DNA of 64,000 nt from positions 620,001-684,000 of the forward strand of contig NZ_WWCL01000001.1 in the NCBI RefSeq assembly GCF_009857835.1, written 5' to 3'. Origin of the DNA: Duganella fentianensis. Its GTDB lineage: Bacteria > Pseudomonadota > Gammaproteobacteria > Burkholderiales > Burkholderiaceae_D. Below, one piece after another: positions 45,434 to 53,451 of the stretch. Every line of letters starts with the position of its first letter. The stretch's first letter is position 1. A program made the position numbers and the translations under genes. Under the pieces are notes generated by a model. It was not told the origin of the DNA, did no database searches, and worked only from the letters and a program-made list of their open reading frames with translations.

Positions 45434-46408
45434 ATGACCAAGCTTATCCGCATTAACCGCGTGGGCGGTCCCGAAGTAATGGAGCTGGTGGACGTGGAAC
45501 TGGGCCCGCCCGGTCCCGGCGAAGCGCAGGTGCGCCAGCATGCCATCGGCATCAATTTCATCGATGTGTATTTCCGTACCGGCCTGTATCCGCAGCCCCT
45601 GCCCGGTGGGCTGGGCATGGAAGGCGCCGGCGTGGTGGAGGCTATCGGCGAGGGCGTTACCGAAGTGAAGGTGGGCGACCGCGTGGCGTATGCGGGCCGT
45701 CCCATCGGCGCCTATGCCGAGGCGCGCAATATGCCAGCCTCGCAGCTGCTGGTACTGCCCGATAACGTGGATTTCGACACGGCCGCCGCCATGATGCTGC
45801 AAGGCCTGACGGTGCAGTATCTGTTCCACCGCACCGTGGCGCTGAAGGCGGGCGACACCATCCTGTTCCATGCGGCCGCCGGCGGGGTAGGGCTGATCGC
45901 CTGCCAGTGGGCCAAGCTGCTGGGCGTAACGCTGATCGGCACTGTGGGCTCGGACGAGAAGGCGGAACTGGCCACGCGCAATGGCGCCCATCACGTCATC
46001 AACTACAACAAGGAAAACTTCACCACGCGCGTGCGCGAGATCACGGGTGGCAAAGGGGTAACGGCCGTCTACGATTCGATCGGCAAGGATACCTTCATCG
46101 GTTCGCTCGACTGTCTGCGCCCGCTGGGCACCATGGTCAGCTTCGGCAACGCATCGGGGCCGGTGGAGCCGTTCAGCCTGAGCGAACTGGCTAACCGTGG
46201 CTCGCTGTTTGTCACGCGGCCTTCGCTGATGGCGTATATGTCTACCCGCGCCGAGCTGGAAACAGCGGCCAAGTCGCTGTTCGGCGTAGTCGCCAGTGGC
46301 GAAGTCAAAATTGATGTGCGTCAGCGCTATGCACTGGCCGACGTGGCCCGCGCCCATACGGAGCTGGAAGCGCGCCAGACCACCGGTTCATCGATATTGC
46401 TGCCGTAA
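45434..46408 (+). CDS. Quinone oxidoreductase (zeta-crystallin type)
   Basis: 324 aa from ATG 45434 with AGGAGG upstream; the frame before it overlaps mgsA. Zinc-less MDR family: INFIDVYFRTGLYPQPLPGGLGMEGAGVV, GDRVAYAGRPIGAYAEAR, and the NADPH motif HAAAGGVGLIACQWAKLLG. Length and motifs match NADPH:quinone reductase QorA. The gap from mgsA is 50 bases. Confidence 0.94.
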   Translation: MTKLIRINRVGGPEVMELVDVELGPPGPGEAQVRQHAIGINFIDVYFRTGLYPQPLPGGLGMEGAGVVEAIGEGVTEVKVGDRVAYAGRPIGAYAEARNMPASQLLVLPDNVDFDTAAAMMLQGLTVQYLFHRTVALKAGDTILFHAAAGGVGLIACQWAKLLGVTLIGTVGSDEKAELATRNGAHHVINYNKENFTTRVREITGGKGVTAVYDSIGKDTFIGSLDCLRPLGTMVSFGNASGPVEPFSLSELANRGSLFVTRPSLMAYMSTRAELETAAKSLFGVVASGEVKIDVRQRYALADVARAHTELEARQTTGSSILLP

Positions 46409-46411
46409 ACG

Positions 46412-46440
46412 CCATGCAGCCGGTAGAACCGGCTGCATGG
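46412..46440. terminator. Perfect hairpin between convergent genes
   Basis: CCATGCAGCCGGT (46412-46424) pairs completely with ACCGGCTGCATGG (46428-46440) around AGA. There is no T run on either side, so intrinsic termination is uncertain; it sits just after the oxidoreductase stop and before the convergent DUF4136 gene. Confidence 0.55.
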
Positions 46441-46514
46441 TGTGGACTGCGGACTTAGCGGATGCGCGCCAGTAGCCGTCTGCGACGGCTGGCGCAGCGC
46501 GTTTCTGGCCGCCC

Positions 46515-47189
46515 TTAGCCCGCTTTGGCGGGTGCCACAGGCGCTGTTTCCGTCTGCGGTTTCAGTTCCAGATCAACCCGGCGCGGTACGCCGTTCTGGC
46601 CGGGGAAGCCCGTGAAGGCGCTTTGCACCAGTGCCGGCATCACTTGCGGCGTAGCGGCCACGCGGCTGGTGTTGTTGACGGTGACGTCGTACAGCTTGCG
46701 GCCATCCGTGCCGTTGATGGTGATGCGCAGCTGGCGCTGGTACTCATGCTTGATGCGCTCGGTCACCATGACGGGCGCACCATAGCCGAACGGATCATAG
46801 AAATACGGACGGTAGCCGAGACGGCTATAGCCCCAGCCATAACGGCCCCAGCCTGGCCCCCAGTAAGGCCCGACCATGAACGGATCCTGCGCTTCCAGTA
46901 TGCGCACGGGATGGTCTATGGTGCTGAATTTCATTCCTACCAACAGTTGCGCCGGCTGCCTCTCCGCCGCTTGGTGCAAGCCCAGCTTGTCCAGCTCACG
47001 TGCCACCAGCAGCTGATAGCTGCGGTATTCCAGCGTATCGTCGGCGCCCTGTGGTGCTTCGAAGGCATAGCTCTGGTCACGCGCTTCAGCGCTCCAGGCG
47101 TTGAACGAGGTGACGTCGCTGCGCAGGGTGGTGGCGCAGCCACTGAGCAGCACAACAGCGGCAGTCGCGATGAGGGCGATTTTTTTCAT
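46515..47189 (-). CDS. DUF4136-domain lipoprotein
   Basis: 224 aa. Lipoprotein signal MKKIALIATAAVVLLSGC (lipobox LSGC), then DUF4136 (TTLRSDVTSFNAWS, YRSYQLLVARELDKLGL, LLVGMKFSTID) interrupted by a Gly/Tyr/Pro-rich loop (YWGPGWGRYGWGYSRLGYRP), and a conserved C-terminal RITINGTDGRKLYDVTVNN. Envelope lipoproteins of unknown function. Confidence 0.9.
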   Translation of the reverse strand: MKKIALIATAAVVLLSGCATTLRSDVTSFNAWSAEARDQSYAFEAPQGADDTLEYRSYQLLVARELDKLGLHQAAERQPAQLLVGMKFSTIDHPVRILEAQDPFMVGPYWGPGWGRYGWGYSRLGYRPYFYDPFGYGAPVMVTERIKHEYQRQLRITINGTDGRKLYDVTVNNTSRVAATPQVMPALVQSAFTGFPGQNGVPRRVDLELKPQTETAPVAPAKAG

Positions 47190-47388
47190 GATTTAGCCTC
47201 AGTAAAGTTAGTCGGATGGGTGCATCTGATAGTTTATGACGGCTTATGCACCGTTGCACGAATCTTACAGAAAGTTACGGCCGGCGGGAAAGCTGACACG
47301 TACACCGCGCTTCCCTTGCCGGATTTCAGGCGACCGCCAGCGCTGGTATTGGTAAAATAGGCTTTTGCTCACGTTTCACGGGATTTTC

Positions 47389-50052
47389 ATGCGACCAGAC
47401 AGCACGCCACCGACCATCTACCGTAAAGATTACACCGTCCCAAGTTATCTGGTGGAAACAGTGGAGCTGGGATTCGATCTCGATCCGGACCGCACCATCG
47501 TCGCCAACCGCATCACCATGCAGCACAATCCGGCCAGCCCTAGCCGCTCCATCGTGCTGCACGGCGAAGAGCTGGATCTGGTGGAGCTGCGCCTGAACGG
47601 CCGCGCACTGGCGCCGACCGAATACAAGATCGAAGGCTCGCTGCTGACGATACCGCGCGCACCGGCCCAGGTGGTGCTGGAAATCGAAACTCTGTGTACG
47701 CCCATCCAGAATACCTCGCTGTCCGGACTGTATGTCTCGAACGGCAGCTTCTATACCCAGTGTGAAGCGGAAGGCTTCCGCCGCATTACCTATTTCCCCG
47801 ACCGTCCTGACGTGATGGCCAAGTACACGGTAATGCTGCGCGCCGACAAGGCGCGCTATCCGGTGTTGCTGTCCAACGGTAACCTGATCGAATCGGGTGA
47901 GCTGGACGACGGCCGCCACTACGCCAAATGGGAAGACCCGTTCAAGAAGCCGTCCTATCTGTTTGCACTGGTGGCAGCGCGGCTGGTCTGTCAGGAAGAG
48001 CACTACACGCTCAAGTCGGGCCGCGAAGTGCTGCTGCAGGTGTGGGTGGAAGAGGGTAATCTGGACAAGACCGACTACGCCATGCAGTCGCTGAAGAATT
48101 CGATCCGCTGGGATGAAGAGCGCTTCGGCCTGGAACTGGATCTGGACCGCTTCATGATCGTCGCCGTGGGTGACTTCAACATGGGCGCGATGGAAAACAA
48201 GGGCCTGAACATCTTCAACACCAAGTTCGTGCTGGCCAATCCGCGCGTAGCCACCGATATCGACTACGCCGGCATCGAAGCCGTGGTAGGCCACGAATAC
48301 TTCCACAACTGGACCGGCAACCGCGTGACCTGCCGCGACTGGTTCCAACTATCGCTGAAAGAAGGCCTGACCGTGTTCCGCGACCAGGAATTCAGCGCCG
48401 ACATGATAGGCACGGACAGCGGCCGCGCCGTCACCCGTATCGATCAGGTACGCACGCTGCGTCAGGCCCAGTTCCCGGAAGATGCGGGCCCTATGGCCCA
48501 TCCGGTGCGGCCGGATTCCTTCGTCGAGATCAACAACTTCTACACGGTGACCGTGTACGAAAAAGGCGCCGAAGTGGTGCGCATGTATCAGACCCTGCTG
48601 GGTCGCGATGGCTTCCGCAAGGGCATGGATCTGTACTTCGCCCGTCACGACGGTCAGGCCGTGGAATGCGACGACTTCCGCGCCGCCATGGCCGATGCCA
48701 ATGGCCGCGACCTGCGCCAGTTCGAGCGCTGGTACAGCCAGGCCGGTACGCCGGTAGTGTCGGCACGCACGCGCTACGATGCCGTCAAACGCAATTTCGA
48801 CATCATCCTGAGCCAGCGCTGTCCGGCCACGGCTGGCCAGCCGGACAAGCTGCCCTTCCATATTCCCGTGGCAGTGGGTCTGCTCGATGCCAATGGCAAA
48901 GACCTGCCGCTGCTGCTGGAAGGCGGCGACCATCCGAAAGACGCCACCACGGTAGTGCTGGAACTGAAAGAGCAGGAGCAGATTTTCCGCTTCCGTAACG
49001 TGGATGAACGTCCTGTCCCGTCCATCCTGCGCGATTTCTCGGCACCCGTGGTGCTCGAATACGACTACACGGATGATGAGCTGCTGCACCTGTACCGCCA
49101 CGACAGCGATGCCGTGAACCGCTGGGAAGCGGGCCAGCGTCTGGCCATGGAGCGTCTGCTCAAGCTGACGGCGCAAGTCACGGCGCATGGCGATGCGGCG
49201 GTGCTCAAACTCGATAGCACTTTCATCGAAGCCCAGCGCGCGCTGCTGGTGGACGAGTCGCTCGATCCGGCCTTCCGCGAACTGGCGCTGATCCTGCCAT
49301 CGGAAACCATCATCGCCGAGCAGATGGAAGTGGTGGACCCGCAAGCCATCCACACGGCACGCCAGTTCATGCGCCGTACCATAGGCGCAGCCCTGAAAAC
49401 CGAACTGCTGGCGCAATACCGCGCCAACCAGACGCCCGGCGCCTACAGCCCCGACGCCCTGTCGGCAGGCAAGCGCGCGCTGAAAAACCTGTGCCTGTCC
49501 TATCTGCTGGTGGCGCCCGAAGCGGCCGAGCTGAAAGTAGCGCAACAGCAGTTCGACAATGCCAGTAACATGACTGACCGCGCTGCTGCACTGGTCGCGC
49601 TGATTCACAGTGGTGGTGATGCGGCGCCGTATCTGCAGGCGTTCTATCAGGACTTCGAGAACGAAGCGCTGGTGGTGGACAAATGGTTCGCCATGCAGGC
49701 TGCAGCGCCGGCCACCAATGTGGCTGCCGTGCGCAAGCTGATGCAGCATCCGGCCTTCACGCTGAAAAATCCTAATCGCGCGCGCAGCCTGATTTTCAAT
49801 TTCACTAACGGCAATCCGGCCCAGTTCCACGCCGCCGATGGTAGCGCCTACGCCTTCTGGGCCGAGCTGGTGATCCAGCTGGACGGCATCAATCCGCAGG
49901 TGGCCGCGCGTCTGGCACGCAGCATGGATCGCTGGCGCCGTTACGCACCGGCGCTGCAGGAAAAAATGAAGCAGGCGCTGGAACAGGTCGCCGCCCAGAG
50001 CAAGCTGTCGAACGACGTACAGGAAGTCGTCAGCAAAGCTCTGGCTAACTAA
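47389..50052 (+). CDS. pepN: Aminopeptidase N
   Basis: 887 aa from ATG 47389. M1 metallopeptidase: exopeptidase motif [12 protein letters not shown], zinc site HEYFH (His302, His306) with the third ligand Glu325 in SLKEG, and proton donor Tyr in [13 protein letters not shown]. coli PepN-type length and C-terminal helical domain (ending VSKALAN). Removes N-terminal residues in peptide turnover. Followed after 23 bases by fbp. Confidence 0.97.
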   Translation: MRPDSTPPTIYRKDYTVPSYLVETVELGFDLDPDRTIVANRITMQHNPASPSRSIVLHGEELDLVELRLNGRALAPTEYKIEGSLLTIPRAPAQVVLEIETLCTPIQNTSLSGLYVSNGSFYTQCEAEGFRRITYFPDRPDVMAKYTVMLRADKARYPVLLSNGNLIESGELDDGRHYAKWEDPFKKPSYLFALVAARLVCQEEHYTLKSGREVLLQVWVEEGNLDKTDYAMQSLKNSIRWDEERFGLELDLDRFMIVAVGDFNMGAMENKGLNIFNTKFVLANPRVATDIDYAGIEAVVGHEYFHNWTGNRVTCRDWFQLSLKEGLTVFRDQEFSADMIGTDSGRAVTRIDQVRTLRQAQFPEDAGPMAHPVRPDSFVEINNFYTVTVYEKGAEVVRMYQTLLGRDGFRKGMDLYFARHDGQAVECDDFRAAMADANGRDLRQFERWYSQAGTPVVSARTRYDAVKRNFDIILSQRCPATAGQPDKLPFHIPVAVGLLDANGKDLPLLLEGGDHPKDATTVVLELKEQEQIFRFRNVDERPVPSILRDFSAPVVLEYDYTDDELLHLYRHDSDAVNRWEAGQRLAMERLLKLTAQVTAHGDAAVLKLDSTFIEAQRALLVDESLDPAFRELALILPSETIIAEQMEVVDPQAIHTARQFMRRTIGAALKTELLAQYRANQTPGAYSPDALSAGKRALKNLCLSYLLVAPEAAELKVAQQQFDNASNMTDRAAALVALIHSGGDAAPYLQAFYQDFENEALVVDKWFAMQAAAPATNVAAVRKLMQHPAFTLKNPNRARSLIFNFTNGNPAQFHAADGSAYAFWAELVIQLDGINPQVAARLARSMDRWRRYAPALQEKMKQALEQVAAQSKLSNDVQEVVSKALAN

Positions 50053-50075
50053 TTCAAACCAAACCAAGGGTACTT

Positions 50076-51077
50076 ATGAAACGTATCAGCCTTACTCAAT
50101 ATCTGGTGGAAGAACAACGCCAGCACAACTCGATTCCGGCCGAACTGCGCCTGCTGATCGAAGTGGTGGCGCGCGCCTGCAAAACCATCAGCCACGCTGT
50201 AGGTAAAGGCGCGCTGGGCGAAGTGCTGGGCACTGCCGAAACGGAAAACATTCAGGGCGAAGTGCAGAAAAAGCTGGATATCATCTCCAACGAAATTCTG
50301 CTGGAAGCTAACGAGTGGGGCGGCCATCTTGCAGCCATGGCATCGGAAGAGATGGAATCCATCCACCCGATTCCTAACCGCTATCCTAAAGGCGAATACA
50401 TGCTGCTGTTCGATCCACTGGACGGCTCTTCCAACATCGACGTCAACGTTTCGATCGGTACCATCTTCTCCGTGCTGAAGGCGCCGGAAGGCATGGCCCA
50501 GCCGACCGAGGCGGACTTCATGCAGCCAGGTACCCAGCAGGTGGCCGCCGGCTACGCCGTGTACGGCCCGCAGACCATGCTGGTACTCACCACCGGCAAT
50601 GGCGTGAACTGCTTCACGCTGGACCGCGAGATGGGTTCGTGGGTACTCACCCAGCGCAATATGCAGATCCCTGCCAAGACCAAGGAATTCGCCATCAATA
50701 TGTCGAACGCGCGCCACTGGCACCCGCCCGTCAAGCGCTACATCGATGAACTGCTGGCCGGCGAAACGGGCCCGCGCGGCACCAACTTTAATATGCGCTG
50801 GATCGCTTCGATGGTGGCCGACGTGCACCGTATCCTGAACCGCGGCGGCGTGTTCATGTATCCGGCCGATCTGCGTGATACCTCGATGCCGGGCAAGTTG
50901 CGCCTGATGTATGAAGCCAATCCTATGGCCTTCATCGTCGAACAAGCCGGCGGCGCAGCCACCGACGGCAAGCAGCGCATCATGGATATCCAGCCGCACA
51001 AGCTGCACCAGCGCGTGCCGGTCTTCCTTGGTTCGCGTGATGAAGTGGCTGTCGTTACCAGCTACCATCAGGCCTAA
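50076..51077 (+). CDS. fbp: Class 1 fructose-1,6-bisphosphatase
   Basis: 333 aa; [17 protein letters not shown] region ([12 protein letters not shown]), metal site [15 protein letters not shown], and C-terminal [35 protein letters not shown] with [14 protein letters not shown]. Gluconeogenic enzyme. Directly after pepN, as seen in related Burkholderiales, in a likely shared transcript. Confidence 0.97.
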   Translation: MKRISLTQYLVEEQRQHNSIPAELRLLIEVVARACKTISHAVGKGALGEVLGTAETENIQGEVQKKLDIISNEILLEANEWGGHLAAMASEEMESIHPIPNRYPKGEYMLLFDPLDGSSNIDVNVSIGTIFSVLKAPEGMAQPTEADFMQPGTQQVAAGYAVYGPQTMLVLTTGNGVNCFTLDREMGSWVLTQRNMQIPAKTKEFAINMSNARHWHPPVKRYIDELLAGETGPRGTNFNMRWIASMVADVHRILNRGGVFMYPADLRDTSMPGKLRLMYEANPMAFIVEQAGGAATDGKQRIMDIQPHKLHQRVPVFLGSRDEVAVVTSYHQA

Positions 51078-51113
51078 AACCACGGTTTTCCGCGGGTTCT
51101 GACGAGTTTTCCT

Positions 51114-51156
51114 TAGCGCGCTGCAAATTTTTCGATTTGGGACTAGCGCGCTGCAA
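51114..51156. repeat. 13-bp direct repeat upstream of tRNA-Thr
   Basis: TAGCGCGCTGCAA occurs at 51114-51126 and 51144-51156. The second copy overlaps the region where the tRNA promoter should lie; TAGAAT (51168-51173) is a possible -10. Function unknown. Confidence 0.6.
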
Positions 51157-51183
51157 GAAATATTTGTTAGAATATGCGACCCA

Positions 51184-51259
51184 GCCGCTTTAGCTCAGTC
51201 GGTAGAGCAGTTCATTCGTAATGAAAAGGTCGCCAGTTCGATTCCGGCAAGCGGCACCA
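51184..51259 (+). tRNA. tRNA-Thr (anticodon CGT)
   Basis: 76 bases with encoded CCA. Acceptor GCCGCTT pairs with AAGCGGC; D arm GCTC/GAGC; anticodon loop TTCGTAA gives CGT (Thr, codon ACG); T arm GCCAG-TTCGATT-CCGGC with one mismatch. The anticodon stem ends in a G-A mismatch. It matches the layout of E. coli thrW. Confidence 0.94.
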
Positions 51260-51266
51260 GGATCAT

Positions 51267-51305
51267 AAAGCCTGCTATTCCTCACGGAGTAGCAGGCTTT
51301 TTCCT
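51267..51305 (+). terminator. Intrinsic terminator after tRNA-Thr
   Basis: AAAGCCTGCTA (51267-51277) pairs with TAGCAGGCTTT (51290-51300), followed by further T. It ends the tRNA transcript, and the reverse orientation may also serve the convergent gene ending at 51337. Confidence 0.88.
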
Positions 51306-51336
51306 TTTCTGCGCTGGTTTTCCTGAGTGTGATTCT

Positions 51337-51903
51337 TCAATTCCCCTTCCGGACCTTGCTGGATTGGTTCAATTGGATGACTTCGAAACCATCCGGCGAG
51401 GGGAGTATGTCACCCGCTTCCACCTGTTCTCCACTCGGTGGACCAAACCTGTATCGATACACGACATAATGGGTATTGGTTTCACCGAGTCCCATGGTAG
51501 GAAATGCCAGCATGACCTCACGAGGCCCAAGATAAAGCTGACTTGGCGGTACTTTTTCGGCGAAGTCCAACCGTGCCAGCGAGGCGCCGTCTTTTGGCGA
51601 TATCAATACAAACCCCTGCAGGGCATTTGCCGTGAACTCTCCCCACACAATCAGTGCTCGCGCGAATTTACCAACACAGCGTATCGATACCGGCTCTCCT
51701 CTTGATTGTTCGGGACCGCCAAAGAACGGTGTGACTGTTCTAGCATGACGGATCGAATAAATGTAGGAATCCCCGATTCGCGCTTCACGCAGGACTTCGA
51801 CACGCTGCCTTTTCGCTACTCCCACATCGCAGACCTTTACTAATTCCGCTGCGTTTAGGGCCGATGCCAGCGAGAGGCCAAAAGCAATATACAGGGCTTT
51901 CAC
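51337..51903 (-). CDS. Secreted protein, candidate immunity protein of the PAAR module
   Basis: 188 aa from GTG 51903 (start overlaps the transglycosylase stop as GTGA; AAGGGAG upstream). Sec signal MKALYIAFGLSLASALNAA, then a mixed beta protein with two Cys (VCDVG, IRCVG) that may form a disulfide. No family recognised. Its coupling behind a transglycosylase effector gene and its periplasmic address are what is expected of an immunity protein to a peptidoglycan-targeting type VI effector; that is inference. Confidence 0.7.
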   Translation of the reverse strand: MKALYIAFGLSLASALNAAELVKVCDVGVAKRQRVEVLREARIGDSYIYSIRHARTVTPFFGGPEQSRGEPVSIRCVGKFARALIVWGEFTANALQGFVLISPKDGASLARLDFAEKVPPSQLYLGPREVMLAFPTMGLGETNTHYVVYRYRFGPPSGEQVEAGDILPSPDGFEVIQLNQSSKVRKGN

Positions 51904-52475
51904 TTGACCATCTCCCTTAAAATCTGCATGTTGTCAGGATCTACCGTCAGTCTCTCCGCGGCAGTCTTGATCTTGCGGTAGTAGATGCCGTTTCTGACTC
52001 CTCGGTAGTCCTTGAATGCCTCTTCGATCGCTGCTTGAGTACTTAATGAGGAATGATTGTCGATCAGTGCCTGTAGGTACTGCGTTCCGGTCTGGATGTT
52101 TCTTGCTTCGTCCACGAACTCAGGATTGTCGTGAAAGGCATCAGCGTCGCGATAGATGTCCCGTTCTGGCCGGCGCTCTTTGCGGGGTTTCTTGAGGTTA
52201 TTGAGCCGCGCCAGTTCGCGTACTGGAGCCTTCAGTAGCTGCATCAGGCCACGCGCGCTGCTTCCCAGGGCTTTGGCATCCTTATCGAAGCGCGACTCCA
52301 TGTAGATTTGGCAGATGATGGTGTCATTGCTTAGAGAAGAGCGATTGTTTGTGGCTACAAGAGCGCGGATCTCACGTAGCCGTGCGGAGTCATCAACGCT
52401 CACCATCTCCGGCTTGGTGTTGGAGACAGGCGTGAGCTTTGCTGCATGCGTTTTTACAGCGTTCGTGTTCGCCAT
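51900..52475 (-). CDS. Lytic transglycosylase (SLT-like), putative type VI effector
   Basis: 191 aa from ATG 52475, one base after the PAAR gene stop; the frame upstream of it is within the PAAR gene. Residues of about 50-110 show an SLT-type catalytic region: IICQIYMESRFDKDAKALGSSARGLMQL, where Glu in MESRF is the expected catalytic acid and the ARGLMQ motif follows. No signal peptide, so it must reach the periplasm by another route, fitting delivery with the upstream PAAR protein. The C-terminal part (YLQALIDNHSSLSTQAAIEEAFKDYRGV) includes the helix that closes the lysozyme-like fold. Confidence 0.8.
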   Translation of the reverse strand: MANTNAVKTHAAKLTPVSNTKPEMVSVDDSARLREIRALVATNNRSSLSNDTIICQIYMESRFDKDAKALGSSARGLMQLLKAPVRELARLNNLKKPRKERRPERDIYRDADAFHDNPEFVDEARNIQTGTQYLQALIDNHSSLSTQAAIEEAFKDYRGVRNGIYYRKIKTAAERLTVDPDNMQILREMVK

Positions 52476-52476
52476 T

Positions 52477-53058
52477 TCATCGGTCCCAGAACGGGTTGAC
52501 TGGAGTCGATTCCGGTTCGTACACGCGCAGGATGACGTTGTCCGGGTGTGTGGCCGCCACCTTGGAGGTCTTGCCGTCTTTATCGGTCTTCCCCTCCAAG
52601 TGCTGTCCGCTGGCCAGCTCGATGTTGTAGGGCCAATCTGTGACCGGCAATCCGCTGCAAGTGTCGAGAACCAAAAACTCAAGATCGTAGCTCTCGGCGC
52701 TCGCCTTTGTCAGGCTCGATGCGATTGACTGCCCGGCTTTTAGGGAAACGGAGGTGCCACCCGCTTCACTCTCACCGATCACCTGGCTGCGTAAGGTCTG
52801 ATTCGCGACGAGTCGAGGGGACGGAAAACACCCGCACAGGCACATGTCATTGCCCAGGGCAACCTGTTTTCCGTTCCAGGTCTCTGGAATGCGGGGACCG
52901 ACACAAAGAATTTTCCCCTGCGACTTGCACGCCCGGCAGAAAATCAAATCGCCCTCGAGCGCGATTTTGACGCCGCTGACACTTCCCTGACTACTTGCGG
53001 AAATCACTTTCCAGCCAGCAGTCGTGCTCGCGCCTAGTGTGATTGTATAACGCTGCAT
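52477..53058 (-). CDS. PAAR-domain protein with C-terminal extension
   Basis: 193 aa from ATG 53058 (MQRYTITLGASTTAGWKVIS), preceded by GGAGG; a longer frame to 53091 is less likely. The N-terminal half is PAAR-like: GVKIALEGDLIFCRACKSQGKILCVGPRIPETWNGKQVALGNDMCLCGCFPSPRLVA split by Cys pairs (CRAC, CLCGC), as in type VI spike-tip proteins. The C-terminal half (about 115-193) is a separate beta domain (YDLEFLVLDTCSGLPVTDWPY, DGKTSKVAATHPDNVILRVY), common after PAAR domains as a carrier or adaptor. No vgrG is in the window. Confidence 0.8.
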   Translation of the reverse strand: MQRYTITLGASTTAGWKVISASSQGSVSGVKIALEGDLIFCRACKSQGKILCVGPRIPETWNGKQVALGNDMCLCGCFPSPRLVANQTLRSQVIGESEAGGTSVSLKAGQSIASSLTKASAESYDLEFLVLDTCSGLPVTDWPYNIELASGQHLEGKTDKDGKTSKVAATHPDNVILRVYEPESTPVNPFWDR

Positions 53059-53451
53059 GAGTGCCTCCATGGTCCGCGCCAACTGGTTCAAACGTGAGAA
53101 AGGGAAACAGATACCGAGCGTTAATTATTGACTTGACCTGGAAACTCGAATTGCGGAACTGCAAGGAGTCAGTCTGTGGTGGTACTGGTAAATGGCGTCC
53201 ACCTGACGGCCAAAGAAAAGGTGTATGACTGGTTTTGAATGGATGGAGAACATCCACTCCCTGAAGGAATCGCATGCTTTCATCGCACGGGCAGAGTTCC
53301 GCATTCCTGTAGCAGCCTCAATCCGAGCGGAGTTGTTCATTCTATGGGGTGGTGGAAGTCCGCCGCACCCTGAACGGCGCCAATCGAACTGAAAATGAGG
53401 GGCGCTTGATTGCTCATCTGCGCGGTGCCCCTCACATATTTCTAGTGTTTC
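53059..53451. other. 393-base gap between the PAAR module and the PEP-CTERM gene
   Basis: No convincing gene. A minus-strand frame at 53125-53340 has no ribosome-binding site and no family resemblance. The left part should hold the promoter of the PAAR operon; the right part holds the PEP-CTERM gene terminator. I see no IS ends or tRNA-like duplicate that would mark an island border. Confidence 0.5.
53391..53434 (-). terminator. Probable terminator of the PEP-CTERM gene
   Basis: On the minus strand TGAGGGGC (53434-53427) pairs with GCCCCTCA (53403-53396) around a 23-base loop, then TTTTC. The long loop and short T run lower confidence. Confidence 0.5.

Noticed and set aside
53125..53340. A 71-codon minus-strand frame in the PAAR/PEP-CTERM gap, considered as a transposase remnant
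   Set aside because: No ribosome-binding site, no transposase motif that I can recognise and no inverted ends nearby.
51240..53451. Integration-site duplicate of the tRNA-Thr 3' end at the far side of the PAAR cassette
   Set aside because: I looked for a repeat of the T-arm and acceptor sequence and found none up to the PEP-CTERM gene; no integrase gene is present.
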